Shown: one piece after another, positions 16,504 through 25,053 of the stretch | How the letters are laid out: every line of letters begins with the position of its first letter | How positions within the stretch are numbered: position 1 is the first letter of the stretch | Source: Gaiellasilicea sp037720595 | GTDB lineage: Bacteria; Actinomycetota; Thermoleophilia; Gaiellales; Gaiellaceae | Reading direction: 5' to 3' | DNA: 64,000 nucleotides | NCBI GenBank assembly: GCA_037720595.1 | Contig: JBBJLW010000012.1 | Location: 33,812-97,811 of the forward strand | Notes under the pieces: model-generated | The model's database searches: none | The model's input: only the letters and a program-made list of their open reading frames with translations | What the model was told of the DNA's origin: nothing | Program-made: the position numbers and the translations under genes

Positions 16504-17190
16504 TCAAGGACGACTACTCCGCGGCTGACTAGCTTGGCGCTCGTCCGCGCCGTAGCGTGACTTTGTCAGTTCCCGGAAGGCGTTGGCCCGAAGGAGCTCG
16601 CAGCGAGCCGGCGTGGTGATGAGTTCGTGCTCGCGCTCAACGCTGAACACCTCGTCGAGGAGCCGGCGGGTGGATAACTCCTGGGCGACGGCCGGACCGG
16701 AGATCTGCTCGCCGGCAAAATGGTACTCCTGCGAAGAGGCGTCGACCGCCTTTACCTCGAGCACGTCGATGCGCACGGTGCCGTCCTCGCGCAACTCGAT
16801 TCCGAGCAGGTCTGCGCGCTTCGGGTCCTTGCTGAGGTGTAGCCAGTGTCGCGCGGCGGGCTCGTCGAGGCTGAGTACCATCCGGCGCGTTCCAGGCTGA
16901 CTCCCCTGCCGATCCCACCGACTGGCGATCAACGTGCCCAGCACGCCCTTGACCCTCGCGTGGTCGGTGGTTCCGTCGGCGGCCGGACGCAGCCACAGGA
17001 CTCCCGTGTCCAAGAGATCGGTCAGTTCGCGGAGCAGCCCGTCGAGCTCGCGGTCGCTGATCGCCGTGTTGTAACGGCCGGCGACATCCCTGAGCGCCCG
17101 TCGAAAGGCGTCCGGGGCATCGGCGAACGCGACGACGTCGCGCTCACCCTGTGGGTGCCGGCAATCCGACTCGTTGTAGCCGCGTGATTT
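16504..17190 (-). pseudogene. Fragment with PD-(D/E)XK-like motif
   Basis: An open minus-strand frame with no convincing start. Upstream of residue 1 of the longest TTG-initiated frame (17013), the same frame continues through a sensible sequence to a stop near 17220. It contains LLGIELREDG followed by IDVLEVKAVD, the spacing of a PD-(D/E)XK nuclease core. I do not recognise the whole family. It may be the C-terminus of a larger ATPase-nuclease, possibly once paired with the NurA-like fragment at 13795-14290; that link is inference. Confidence 0.4.
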
Positions 17191-17224
17191 GCGTGTGCAG
17201 CCTGCGGAGGCGCGTGGTCAGGAA

Positions 17225-17722
17225 TTAGCCGCGCTGGAGCCGTTCGTGCACGAGTTCGAGCGGCACCCGGTACTGGCCGTCTTTGGTGTGCAGGCTCCGG
17301 CGCAGGTGGCGATTGAGTTCGTCGGCGTTGATGTTCCAGAGGCCGCCAGCCTGGTCGACGTGCCAGCCGCACTCGAGCGCCATCTCGTTCATGACGCCGA
17401 GGACGTGTCGGCTCGCCGTCTTCGCGAGGCGAACGTCCTCCGGGGCGAGGCGGCCGAGCGCGTCGACGGGTAGCTGCTCTTCGAGCAGCGCCGCGATCAG
17501 CAGGTCGACGATGCGAGGTCGGATCGGACGCACGTCGCTGATACGGATGTCAGGGACGAAGATTGGGAAGAGCGTGCCGGCATGCACGATGAGCAGGCAC
17601 TTGCGCCGGTCGATCCAGAGGAGGTTCGCGTACCAGTCGTCGTCGCTTGGCGGCGCGTCGACGAACGTGACAGTGCGCTTGCCGAGCAGGTTGAGGAGCT
17701 TTCCCGTGCAGCGTACGATCAC
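17225..17722 (-). CDS. DUF6933-like protein
   Basis: A 165-residue protein that begins MIVRCTGKLLNLLG and has the DDDWYANLLWIDRRKCLLIV block typical of DUF6933, a family of unknown function often found in accessory regions. It is a complete frame with no membrane segment. It lies between the nuclease-like fragment and an IS copy and has no obvious operon partner. Confidence 0.75.
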   Translation of the reverse strand: MIVRCTGKLLNLLGKRTVTFVDAPPSDDDWYANLLWIDRRKCLLIVHAGTLFPIFVPDIRISDVRPIRPRIVDLLIAALLEEQLPVDALGRLAPEDVRLAKTASRHVLGVMNEMALECGWHVDQAGGLWNINADELNRHLRRSLHTKDGQYRVPLELVHERLQRG

Positions 17723-17737
17723 CGTTCGCGAGCCCAG

Positions 17738-18955
17738 CCCGTCGACCGGCGACTCTCCAATCTACGCAGCGAGCCGGTATTCGTGGAGGAGCCCGCCCAG
17801 CAGCTCACGACGGCGGATCCGATCGAGCTCGGCCAGATCGGCGACCGGTTGCTCCTCGTCCGGCGGCGGCGCGGGGCCTGGGGCCGCTTGCCGAGTGCGC
17901 GGTGCGGGCGGTGCTAGTTGTAATGCGCCGCGTATTCGCACAGGACGGCGTCGAGGTGGCGGCGGCCGACGATCAGCAGCCGATCGAGGCACTCGCGCCG
18001 CACAGTCCCGACCCAGCGCTCGGCGTGTGCTCGTGCCTTCGGCGCCCGCGCTGGGGCTTTGATCACGCGAATGCCCTCGGAGCCGAAAACCTCGTCGAAG
18101 TCTCGCGTGAACTTGCTGTCACGATCGCGGATCAGGAACCGCGGGCGTACGCCTTCGTCGTCGAGCTGCATCAGCAGGTTGCGCGCCTGCTGGGTCACCC
18201 ACGGCCCGTCCGGGTTGGTTGTGATCCCGGCGATGTGGACGCGACGGGTCGCAAGCTCGATGAAGAACAAGACGTAGAAGCGCTTCAAGAAGAGGCTGTC
18301 GACGGTAAGGAAGTCGCACTCGAGGATGCTCGCCGCCTGCTGGCGCAGGAAATCACTCCAGCTCGTCTCAAGACGTTTCGGAGCCGGCTCGATCCCCGCG
18401 TTCTTGAGAATCATCCAGACCGTACTGGCGGCGAGCTTGATGCCGAGCCCGACCAGCTCGCCCTGAATCCGCCGGTATCCCCAGCTTGGGTTCTCGCGTG
18501 CGAGCTGCACGACGAGTTTCCGCACCTCGAGCGTCGTCGCGGGCCGACCCGGACGCCGAGACGGATACGTCCACCGACGCGCGACGAGTTCGCGGTGCCA
18601 GCGCAGGAGCGTCGCGGGCGTCACGAAGAACGATCTCTTCCACGCCTGCCGTGGCAGCACTCGGCTGAACGCCGCCAGCACCGCTCGGTCAGCCGGAGTG
18701 AGCTCGGGACGAGCGACCTGACGCTGGAGCACGAGCAGCTGGTGGCGCAGAAGCAGGATCTCGATCTCCTTCTCCCGCTGCGAGCGAAACCGCAGAACGG
18801 CCAGCTCCAACAGACGCCGCAGCGACCAGTACAAGACCGACACCGCCACGCTCCGAGAACGACCCGCCACTATCGCTGACCCTACCGATCAACCCAGCCC
18901 AAATCAGGACTCAACGACGAGGGACACGATCGCGATCGAGTTATCGGCACCCACA
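17738..18955. mobile_element. Insertion sequence with rve-type transposase, copy 1
   Basis: The most complete copy of an IS that recurs as a 3' fragment at 50186-50566. The right boundary is set by the last shared base with that copy, at about 17738. The left boundary is set where the cation-efflux remnant begins, at 18956. The true terminal inverted repeats were not identified. Confidence 0.6.
17762..18870 (-). pseudogene. IS transposase (rve integrase core) with amber stop and frameshift
   Basis: An IS3/IS481-like DDE transposase with an N-terminal helix-turn-helix and a retroviral-integrase core: Asp in ECDFLTVDS, Asp in RDRDSKFTRDF, Glu in AHAERWVGT. The frame stops at 17914 with TAG right after HYN, where relatives continue HRPHRALG; the same codon interrupts the second copy at 50387. 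The expected family C-terminus (LGGLLHEYRLAA) then appears in another frame ending at 17762. It is inactive unless read through. Confidence 0.8.
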
Positions 18956-19060
18956 CGCGATCTCATTGCCGCCAAAACCGACCACACCGGCTGCGGCGAG
19001 CACCCAGAGATGAGTCAGGTGCTGCGGGTGGATGATCGCCAAGCGGCCCCGGTCTGGGAA
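18956..19060 (-). pseudogene. Remnant of a cation-diffusion facilitator gene
   Basis: The minus strand reads IIHPQHLTHLWVLAAAGVVG, a segment typical of the middle of CDF-family metal transporters. At 18956 the match ends and IS-flanking DNA begins. Bases 18956-19010 are identical to the last 55 bases of the window (63946-64000), which belong to another CDF gene. It follows a broken CmtR-like gene, as in intact cmtR-CDF pairs. Confidence 0.6.
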
Positions 19061-19268
19061 CGTGCGGGCACCCGCGGGCATGCCTGGGCGCGCTGCATCG
19101 GCGAGCCGCGCCTACTGAACACGACGCATCGAGCCGGAGAGGAACTCCTTGATCGTCGCGAGGTGCGCGTTGGCGCGGCGGCGCAGACAAGCGCTCACAG
19201 CCCTGCTCCTTGGTGACGAGCGCGGCAACAGCTTCAGCGCAGACGCTTCCTGGAGCGCGACGTCGCCG

Positions 19269-19513
19269 TCAGCGCTCCTCGATCCGGCAGCAGGCGACGA
19301 CGTGCTCCTCGTTCTCGGCGAGCAGCGCTGGGCGAGGTCGAGCATCGCGATGACCCGCTCGTCGGCTGTGCGGTTGTAGACGGCGCGGTGCTCGCGGCGG
19401 GTTGCGACGAAGCCGCACCAGCGCAGGCAGGCCAGATGGTTGGAGACCTTTGGCTGCGCCTCGTCCAGGCGCGCCACCAGCTCGCCCACGGTCAACTCGC
19501 CCTCGTCGCGCAT
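19269..19513 (-). pseudogene. CmtR-like ArsR-family metal sensor (frameshifted)
   Basis: The first frame gives an ArsR winged helix (GELTVGELVARLDEAQPKVS, then NHLACLRWCGFVATRREHR) as far as LDLAQ. The expected metal-binding tail (LLAENEEHVVACCRIEER, with a Cys pair) continues only in another frame ending at 19269, so there is a single frameshift near 19335. The usual N-terminal 30 or so residues also lack a clean frame. It once probably sensed Cd/Pb/Zn and controlled the CDF gene now reduced to a remnant. Confidence 0.65.
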
Positions 19514-19554
19514 GGTCCGGTGCGGTGACTCCCGTCCCGCATGTTTGTGCGTCC

Positions 19555-19761
19555 TCAGCGCTGCGTGGACGCTCTCCCGCCGCGGCCGCCGAGCCGGCTC
19601 TGCACCTCGGCGAGGTCGACGTCGCCGCGCACGAGGAGCACGACGGCATAGAAGACGGCGGCGCCGGCGAGGCAGAGCACCGCCGACCCGAACCCCATGG
19701 CGATCCAGACCGCCACGAAGGCGAATCCGAGTGCCGCTGCGAACTGGCTTGACGTCATCAT
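19555..19761 (-). CDS. Small DUF2273-like membrane protein
   Basis: A 68-residue protein with two membrane segments (about 6-27 and 29-46), resembling the small DUF2273-type proteins found in AmaP/Asp23 operons. It overlaps the stop of the upstream AmaP-like gene. The role is probably to help anchor the Asp23 complex at the membrane. Confidence 0.6.
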   Translation of the reverse strand: MMTSSQFAAALGFAFVAVWIAMGFGSAVLCLAGAAVFYAVVLLVRGDVDLAEVQSRLGGRGGRASTQR

Positions 19762-20363
19762 TCGAGCTCCCTTCGTCCTCTGTCGAAACCGGCGAGCGTC
19801 ACGCTGACCGGACCATCGGGCAGGTCATGCTGTCGCAGAGCCTCCCCGACACGCTGCTGAACCTCGCGCAGGGTGTCCGGCAGGTCACCTGCTCGCTTCA
19901 CGTCGATCTCCAGCTCGATGCCGTTCTCGACGTACCGGCCGGTGGCGTCGGTGACGGACGGATGGGCGCAGGCGGCGACCTCCGCCGCCCGCTCGACCGC
20001 CCGCGGCTCCACCGTCAACGTGCCGCGCTCGTCCCCGGCGAGCGTCAGCGGGCCGCGCGCGAGATACGGCCGCGGCACCTGCTTCAGGGCAAGGAGGCCG
20101 AAGAGCAGGAACGCAGCCAGGCCGCCCAGCCCGGTGATCAGGCGCACCGTGCTCGTGAAGTCGGCCGGCACGAGCCCCGCCAGGAAGTCGTAGACGTCGC
20201 GATAGCCGCTGATCGTGTTCACCGTCTCCGGATCCACCTTGAACGCCAGCGCCACCAGCATCGCGCCGTACCAGATCAGCGCGAGCGCGACCGGCACGAG
20301 CAGCAGCAGCCCGAGGATGGCCAGTGGCGAGTCGCGGCTGCGCAGGCGCTGGCGGATCGTCAC
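19758..20363 (-). CDS. AmaP-like alkaline-shock membrane anchor
   Basis: A 201-residue protein with two membrane helices (about 14-40 and 75-95) and a cytoplasmic C-terminal domain with an Asp23-like pattern (VENGIELEIDVKRAGDLPDT). This is the layout of AmaP, which fixes Asp23 to the membrane. It overlaps both neighbours by four bases, within the five-gene minus-strand operon 19555-21792. Confidence 0.7.
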   Translation of the reverse strand: MTIRQRLRSRDSPLAILGLLLLVPVALALIWYGAMLVALAFKVDPETVNTISGYRDVYDFLAGLVPADFTSTVRLITGLGGLAAFLLFGLLALKQVPRPYLARGPLTLAGDERGTLTVEPRAVERAAEVAACAHPSVTDATGRYVENGIELEIDVKRAGDLPDTLREVQQRVGEALRQHDLPDGPVSVTLAGFDRGRRELE

Positions 20364-20959
20364 TCGACCCTCGCCCTCGCCCCGTGCTTGCCGGTTCGCG
20401 CCTCCACCCGCGGCTTCACCGCGGCGGACGCGACGAGCGGCGCCAGCGCACCGTGCACGCGCTGCTCGACCTCGCGGTCCTGCTGATTCCGTGGGTGCGA
20501 AACCCTCACTCGCAGCTGCCCACCCCGCACGCGCCCTGGCGGCCGTACCCGCGCCTTCGCCTCGGTGACCCCGCGCACCTGCCCCGCGAGCGCCTCCGCC
20601 GCACCCGCGAGCGGCCGCCGACGCGCCGCGAGCCTGCCGCGTTCCCCCTTGCCGAAGACCACCAGGCGCTCACGGCGCGGCGCGAGCACGCCGAGCAGGA
20701 GCAGCGCGCCGGCGAGCACGGCACCGGCCCCGGCGAGAGTGGAGCGCTTCGCGAGCGGCCCCGGCGCCTCGAGTCGGCCGAGGTAGTCGCCGACCCCGTC
20801 CTCGGCCTCCGGCAGGAGCACCTGCTCGGCGAGCCCCGGCAGGCTCAGTGGCCTGTCGCCGCCCTGGATGGAGAAGACGGCGACCGCGAACCCGACGAGG
20901 GAGAGCGCGACGAGCAGCACCAGCACGACGAGGCGCGCGAGCACGCGCAGGAGCGTCAC
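20360..20959 (-). CDS. DUF6286-like membrane protein
   Basis: A 199-residue protein with two membrane segments (about 7-29 and 75-93) and a basic C-terminal domain (LAGQVRGVTEAKARVRPPGR), matching the DUF6286 proteins that accompany Asp23 genes in actinomycetes. The function is unknown. The start overlaps the stop of the upstream Asp23-like gene. Confidence 0.65.
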   Translation of the reverse strand: MTLLRVLARLVVLVLLVALSLVGFAVAVFSIQGGDRPLSLPGLAEQVLLPEAEDGVGDYLGRLEAPGPLAKRSTLAGAGAVLAGALLLLGVLAPRRERLVVFGKGERGRLAARRRPLAGAAEALAGQVRGVTEAKARVRPPGRVRGGQLRVRVSHPRNQQDREVEQRVHGALAPLVASAAVKPRVEARTGKHGARARVE

Positions 20960-21330
20960 TTCATGCCCGTTTCGTCCGGCGTCACGACGTCCTCGATCGC
21001 GATGTCGACGTACCTGAGCGCGGCGGCCAGACCCGCCGACGCGGCGGCACGTTCGACCCGCTCGCGGATCCGATCGGCGAGCGGGTGCAGCGGGACGGCC
21101 TCGCTGACGAGATAGAGCTCGACGGCGTAGCCGCCGTCGGCGAGAGCCGTCGCAAGCACACCGGAAAGCCGCTCCTCGCGGTCCGCCGTCACGCGCGTCC
21201 CGAACCGTCCCGCATCCGCGGAGACGACCCCAGGCACGCCCAGCGCCGCGTCCAGTGCGAGCCGGGCGAGCAGCACCCGCTCCGAGGGAGCGGCCAACTC
21301 CGACCGGGAAGCGCTCGAAGGCGCCGTCAT
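20956..21330 (-). CDS. Asp23/Gls24-like protein (short)
   Basis: A 124-residue member of the Asp23/Gls24 envelope stress family, judged from ALGVPGVVSADAGRFG and YAVELYLVSEAVPLHPLADR. It is more divergent than the next gene and may be a paralogue that forms mixed complexes. It lies 12 bases from the upstream Asp23 gene. Confidence 0.7.
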   Translation of the reverse strand: MTAPSSASRSELAAPSERVLLARLALDAALGVPGVVSADAGRFGTRVTADREERLSGVLATALADGGYAVELYLVSEAVPLHPLADRIRERVERAAASAGLAAALRYVDIAIEDVVTPDETGMK

Positions 21331-21342
21331 CGGCTCCGCCCC

Positions 21343-21792
21343 CTAGCTGACGCGCGACTCCTCGGGCTGGTCGTCGCCCGGGAAGTGAAGGTCGTTCACG
21401 ACAATATTGACCTCCGCGACCGAGAGCCCCGTGATGCCCTCGAGCCGCTTGATCACGTTCTCGCGCACCGCGTCCGACACCTTCGGGATCGACTCGCCGT
21501 ACTCCACGACGATCGTGAGGTCCACCGCTGCCTCGCGCTCGCCGACCTCGACGGAGACCCCGCGTGAGCGTTCGTCGGACATCGAGACGCCGACCCGCTC
21601 GGTCATCGAACCGAGCGCGCGGGCCGCGCCGCCTCCGAGGTCGTAGACGCCACTCGTCTCCCGCGCGGCGATGGCGGCGATCTTCGTCACCACCAGATCG
21701 TTGATCGTCGTCGTCCCGTGCTCGGTAGCGAGAGGCGACTTCTTGCCGCCGTCCCCGCCGCTTCCTCGGCCCGTCACAGTTTCTTCAGCCAT
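21343..21792 (-). CDS. Asp23/Gls24 envelope stress protein
   Basis: A 149-residue protein with the family core: GTTTINDLVVTKIAAIAARE, GVYDLGGG, VDLTIVVEYGESIPKVSDAV and a final VAEVNIVVNDLHFP. Asp23 proteins form a membrane-associated layer and respond to cell-wall or alkaline stress. It is first in the operon with the DUF6286, AmaP-like and DUF2273-like genes, so the promoter should lie just above 21792. The next 570 bases (21793-22371) hold no gene I can support. Confidence 0.88.
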   Translation of the reverse strand: MAEETVTGRGSGGDGGKKSPLATEHGTTTINDLVVTKIAAIAARETSGVYDLGGGAARALGSMTERVGVSMSDERSRGVSVEVGEREAAVDLTIVVEYGESIPKVSDAVRENVIKRLEGITGLSVAEVNIVVNDLHFPGDDQPEESRVS

Positions 21793-22371
21793 CGTTGCCT
21801 CCTCGTCGTCGCATCGGTCTCCTCTCCCATTGCCCAGTCCAGCCGCTGGCTAAGCCACGTCCTGCCGCGACTTCGGGGGGCGCGCGTTCGAGCTGACGTG
21901 ACATACACGATGTTGCGCCGTTCTCGCTTGACGCGATCTCGCGCTACTTCGGGGAGTATTCCGGGGAAGTGGCACGCGCAGAGACCTCTGGCTGAATCGC
22001 CTTATCTGCGTAGAAAGCCAAGTGGGTGAGATCCGGTCGCTTGAAGGCACGGTTTGGCTGGCACACGTATAGGCCGTTTCGCAAGTAGAACCCGTACGCG
22101 ACTCGCGCCGCGACGATGGCAACCCATCCAGCGTTCCGTTTGTGGGGGAAGGCTGGCCGACCCCCGCGTCGGCATCGCAGAGCGCCGCTCGTCGCTTGAT
22201 CCCGACGAAGTCCGCCTACCGCTTACACTCCTGGACGACGTCGATTCGGAAACAGCACGGTCTACCTCCGACACCGGATGAGGACGTGACCCGCGCCGCG
22301 CCATCACGGCGGGCCCACAGCCGCGCATACGATGGCCCCTCGCTTGGTTTCGAGACGGGAAGGTGGGCCTA

Positions 22372-22734
22372 ATGTACGCCCGCGTCACCCGCTTCGAAGG
22401 CTCTGACCCCGCAACGCTGGCAACAGGAGATCGACGGATGCGGACGCAGATGGAGAGCGGCCTGACCGACGAGGCGATCGACCAGATGGCCGAGCAGGTG
22501 AAGGGTCGGTTCGAGCGCGACGAGGTCGAGCGGCTGCTCAAGTCGATCAAGAGGACGCTCGTCCTCACTGACTCGGAGAAGGGAAGCTCCGCAATGGTCG
22601 CGTTCTGCGACACGGAGGAGGACGTCCGGGGTGTCGATGCCCTGTTCGACGCGATGTCGCCGGGCGATAGCGGCGGCAAGCGACAGAGCGTGGACATCTA
22701 CGAGGTCTCGATCGACCAGCGGTTCGACGCCTAG
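22372..22734 (+). CDS. Small ferredoxin-fold (ABM-like) hypothetical protein
   Basis: A 120-residue protein starting MYARVTRFEG, with a centre that carries an RRTLVLTDSEKG-like block (written SIKRTLVLTDSEKGS in the sequence) and YEVSIDQRF at the end. The pattern of an N-terminal strand, helix and late strands resembles small antibiotic-biosynthesis-monooxygenase-like proteins. The ATG at 22372 has a purine-rich GGGAAGG upstream; a GTG at 22363 is in frame. It has no nearby partner. Confidence 0.6.
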   Translation: MYARVTRFEGSDPATLATGDRRMRTQMESGLTDEAIDQMAEQVKGRFERDEVERLLKSIKRTLVLTDSEKGSSAMVAFCDTEEDVRGVDALFDAMSPGDSGGKRQSVDIYEVSIDQRFDA

Positions 22735-22777
22735 ACGCCCGTTGCGTCCAGCGCTCGACAAGCGCGGGCGCTCAGGC

Positions 22778-22797
22778 CGTGCGAACGACGTGCGAAC
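22778..22797. repeat. Arm-type direct repeat pair, E1 right end
   Basis: CGTGCGAAC occurs twice with starts 11 bases apart, about 125 bases before att copy 1. The same repeat pair occurs at the left end of E6 (51622-51641). Confidence 0.55.
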
Positions 22798-22920
22798 ATC
22801 AGCGCGGCCACGGGCGTCCACGCGCGGGTCACCTGCCGTCCGCAGATTCCCTTGGCTTGCGCGGCTTTCGTGCCTTCGCAGACCCGCGCGTGCCCGCGCT
22901 TCCCTCCTCGGAACCTGAAT

Positions 22921-22960
22921 GGTAAGGAGGGGGTCAACGGTTCGAGTCCGTTAGAGGGCT
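22921..22960 (+). repeat. att copy 1 (tRNA-Thr 3' half, A-T variant)
   Basis: Forty bases beginning GGTAAGGAGGGGGTC match the tRNA-Thr 3' half. The T-stem is AACGG/CCGTT instead of GACGG/CCGTC: two changes that preserve the first T-stem pair. The 5' half of a tRNA is absent, so it is an att scar. It separates E1 from E2. Confidence 0.92.
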
Positions 22961-23131
22961 CTTTCAGAAGAGCGAATCAGCTGCAAATGGCATCTTTTCT
23001 GTTGTCTTCCCAGAAACGCTAGAGCCCCTCCTTGGCACGGAGGGGATCGATGGTCGGAACAGGTCGGAACCAACTCAGAGAGTTGCTGGAAATCCGGCGT
23101 TTTGCTCGCTCGATAGGGGCATTGCGAAAAG

Positions 23132-23153
23132 CTGGGGACAGCTCTTGGGGCTA
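23132..23153. repeat. Arm-type repeat pair, E2 left end
   Basis: CTGGGGACA at 23132 and a degenerate TTGGGGCTA at 23145, 13 bases apart, match the E1 left-end and E2 right-end repeats. Confidence 0.45.
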
Positions 23154-23314
23154 TTCGTGGGCTCCACGGGCCGAGCGGTTCACCCGCGCGTGAGATACAG
23201 GCGCAATAGAAAGGACAGGGTGGATCTTGGTCCGCGCTTCGACTTACGCGGGAGGATTCTCTCGCGGCGGAGCTTTTGCAACCGACTGCGGGTTGCTCGG
23301 TGATGTCCGGATTT

Positions 23315-23932
23315 TTAGACGGGTTGGAGCGCGGCGCACTTGTCCTCGCGCAGGCAGTCGCGCACGCGGCGCTCCGCGATGGTCAACACGAACGACCGGA
23401 CTGGCGCATCGTCAAAGTCGCTCAGGATCGCATCGGCGCAGGCACGGATCTCCTCCGCCGCCTTCGTGTCTCCGAACTCCTCAACCAGGCGGGGGAGCAT
23501 CTGCGCGAGCCGGCGCTGGTGTCCGCTGCGGTCGGCGCGGATCTCGTCGGCTCGTTGTTCGACCAGGTCGCGCACGCGCCGCTCGATCTCGTCGCGGATC
23601 TCGCGTACCTTTTCGAGCGGTTGACCGGCGGGATCGTCTATCTCCCAGTCCTCGACGGCGCCGATCAGATACGGGCAACTTCCTTGGCAGTTGAGGGTGA
23701 TCCCTTTGTCGGCGTGCAGCTGCATCTCGACGTCGATCTTCTTTGGCTTGCGGTCGGAGATGTCGATGCCGACTTCGTGCATCGCCTCGATCACGTTCGG
23801 CCAGATTGCGGCAGCGGGTTCTTGCCCGGCGGATTCCGCGCGCAGGTCTTCGGAGGCGTAGCGCTCGAAGAACGCCTGCGCGATCTGCGAGCGGCCGGCG
23901 TTGTGGGTGCAAACAAAAAGGACGTACTTCAT
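23315..23932 (-). CDS. arsC: Arsenate reductase (LMW phosphatase type) with C-terminal three-helix domain
   Basis: A 205-residue protein. Residues 1-135 are an LMW-phosphatase-type ArsC with the P-loop CTHNAGRSQ at residue 8 and catalytic Cys in QGSCPYLIG, reducing arsenate to arsenite with a thiol partner. Residues 140-200 resemble the three-helix bundle dimerisation domain (LPRLVEEFGD, then FVLTIAERRVRDCLRE) that sits N-terminally in many actinobacterial ArsC proteins; here it is C-terminal. It is followed upstream on the same strand by a second arsC, an aquaporin and ArsR. Confidence 0.88.
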   Translation of the reverse strand: MKYVLFVCTHNAGRSQIAQAFFERYASEDLRAESAGQEPAAAIWPNVIEAMHEVGIDISDRKPKKIDVEMQLHADKGITLNCQGSCPYLIGAVEDWEIDDPAGQPLEKVREIRDEIERRVRDLVEQRADEIRADRSGHQRRLAQMLPRLVEEFGDTKAAEEIRACADAILSDFDDAPVRSFVLTIAERRVRDCLREDKCAALQPV

Positions 23933-23944
23933 CGCGGCTTCCTC

Positions 23945-24349
23945 CTACGCAGCGGTTACGTTCTTGTCGAGCTCGTCGACAAGCTGGGCGACGAGCCGTT
24001 TGATCTCGTCTCGGATCGGCCTGATCTGTTCGACCGAGAGGCTCTTCGGGTCGGGTAGGTGCCAGTTCAGGCGGCGAAGGCCGGGCGTGACCGGGCAGAC
24101 CTCCTCGCTGCAGGTGGCGACGGCCACGTTCGCCCACTCGAGCGCCTCGGCGTCGAGTTTGCGTGGCACGTGGTCGCTGGCATCGATGCCGAGCTCGCGC
24201 AGCGCCTCGACCACCTGCGGATGCGGCGCCGTGCCCGGTTCACTTCCCGCGGAGCGCGAGTTGTGCCGGGCGCGTGCGCGTTCGCGGAACAGCCGTTCGG
24301 CCATGACGCTGCGGCCGCTGTTTGCGACGCAGACGAAGAGCACGTTCAT
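23945..24349 (-). CDS. arsC: Arsenate reductase ArsC (second, single-domain)
   Basis: A 134-residue LMW-phosphatase-fold arsenate reductase. P-loop CVANSGRSV at residue 7, catalytic Cys pair in VATCSEEVCPVTPG and a conserved DPKSLSVEQIRPIRDEI tail. The start overlaps the aquaporin stop by one base (TGATG), and the stop lies 12 bases before the other arsC. Long open frames across this region are shadows. Two reductases of different architecture suggest different thiol donors. Confidence 0.92.
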   Translation of the reverse strand: MNVLFVCVANSGRSVMAERLFRERARARHNSRSAGSEPGTAPHPQVVEALRELGIDASDHVPRKLDAEALEWANVAVATCSEEVCPVTPGLRRLNWHLPDPKSLSVEQIRPIRDEIKRLVAQLVDELDKNVTAA

Positions 24350-25053
24350 CAGGCTGCTTTCTCCTTTGCTTCGATGTCGTGGAGTTCTGCGGGCCGTGTC
24401 TGCTCGCCCCGCAGGAACTGGTACGCGAGTGCACCCAGTGCCGCGCCGAGTAGCGGGGCGATGATGTACAGCCAGAGTGCGTGGAGGTCGCCGGAGACGA
24501 GCGCCGGTCCGAGTGAGCGTGCTGGGTTCATCGAAGCACCCGAAATAGGACCGCCGAACATTGCGTCCAGGCCGACGGTGCCGCCGATCGCGATCGCCGC
24601 CGCCTCGCCGACGGCGCGTGTGTCGGTGGCGACGGCCATGATCACGAACATCAGGAAGAACGTGAGCACGACCTCCCAGAGAAATGCCTGGCCCTGCGAG
24701 CCCGCGGGAAGCGTCGCGCCGACATGGGCACGCTCGCCGAGCGAGCCGCGCAGGATCAATGCGGCGACCAGCGCTCCCGCCGTTTGTGCGGCCCAGTAGC
24801 CGGCAAGGCGCGGCCAAGGGAAGTGCCTGCTGAGGGCGAACGCGAACGAGACCGCCGGGTTGAAGTGTGCGCCGGAGATGTGGCCGACCGCATAGATCAT
24901 CACCATGATCACCAGGCCGAATGCGATCGCCACTCCGACATGACCGAGCGCATGCGTCTTGTCGTCGACCATGATCGCGCCGGCACCTGCGAAGACGAGT
25001 GCGAAGGTGCCGATCGCCTCCGCGACGAGAGCACGCAGAAGGTCGCGGTTCAC
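24349..25053 (-). CDS. MIP/aquaglyceroporin, arsenite channel (AqpS-like)
   Basis: A 234-residue six-helix channel with both NPA-type motifs (HFNPAVSFAFA and MNPARSLGPAL). Aquaglyceroporins in ars operons export or equilibrate As(III) made by ArsC, in place of ArsB/Acr3; neither of those occurs here. It overlaps arsC by one base and arsR by four, so arsR-aqp-arsC-arsC is one transcription unit. Confidence 0.9.
   Translation of the reverse strand: MNRDLLRALVAEAIGTFALVFAGAGAIMVDDKTHALGHVGVAIAFGLVIMVMIYAVGHISGAHFNPAVSFAFALSRHFPWPRLAGYWAAQTAGALVAALILRGSLGERAHVGATLPAGSQGQAFLWEVVLTFFLMFVIMAVATDTRAVGEAAAIAIGGTVGLDAMFGGPISGASMNPARSLGPALVSGDLHALWLYIIAPLLGAALGALAYQFLRGEQTRPAELHDIEAKEKAA

Larger units (their letters stand above)
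13460..22960. mobile_element. E1: integrative element remnant next to tRNA-Thr
   Basis: The segment runs from the tRNA-Thr 3' end to the first downstream att copy. It has no integrase. The left repeat pair (TTGGGGACAA) and the right repeat pair (CGTGCGAAC) differ, so the two ends probably come from different elements and E1 is a composite or deletion product. It carries IS fragments, pieces of broken genes, a flavin-reductase/MarR locus and an AmaP/Asp23 operon. Confidence 0.65.

Noticed and set aside
22921..22960. A second functional tRNA-Thr gene
   Set aside because: The 5' half with acceptor and D-arm is missing at every downstream copy.
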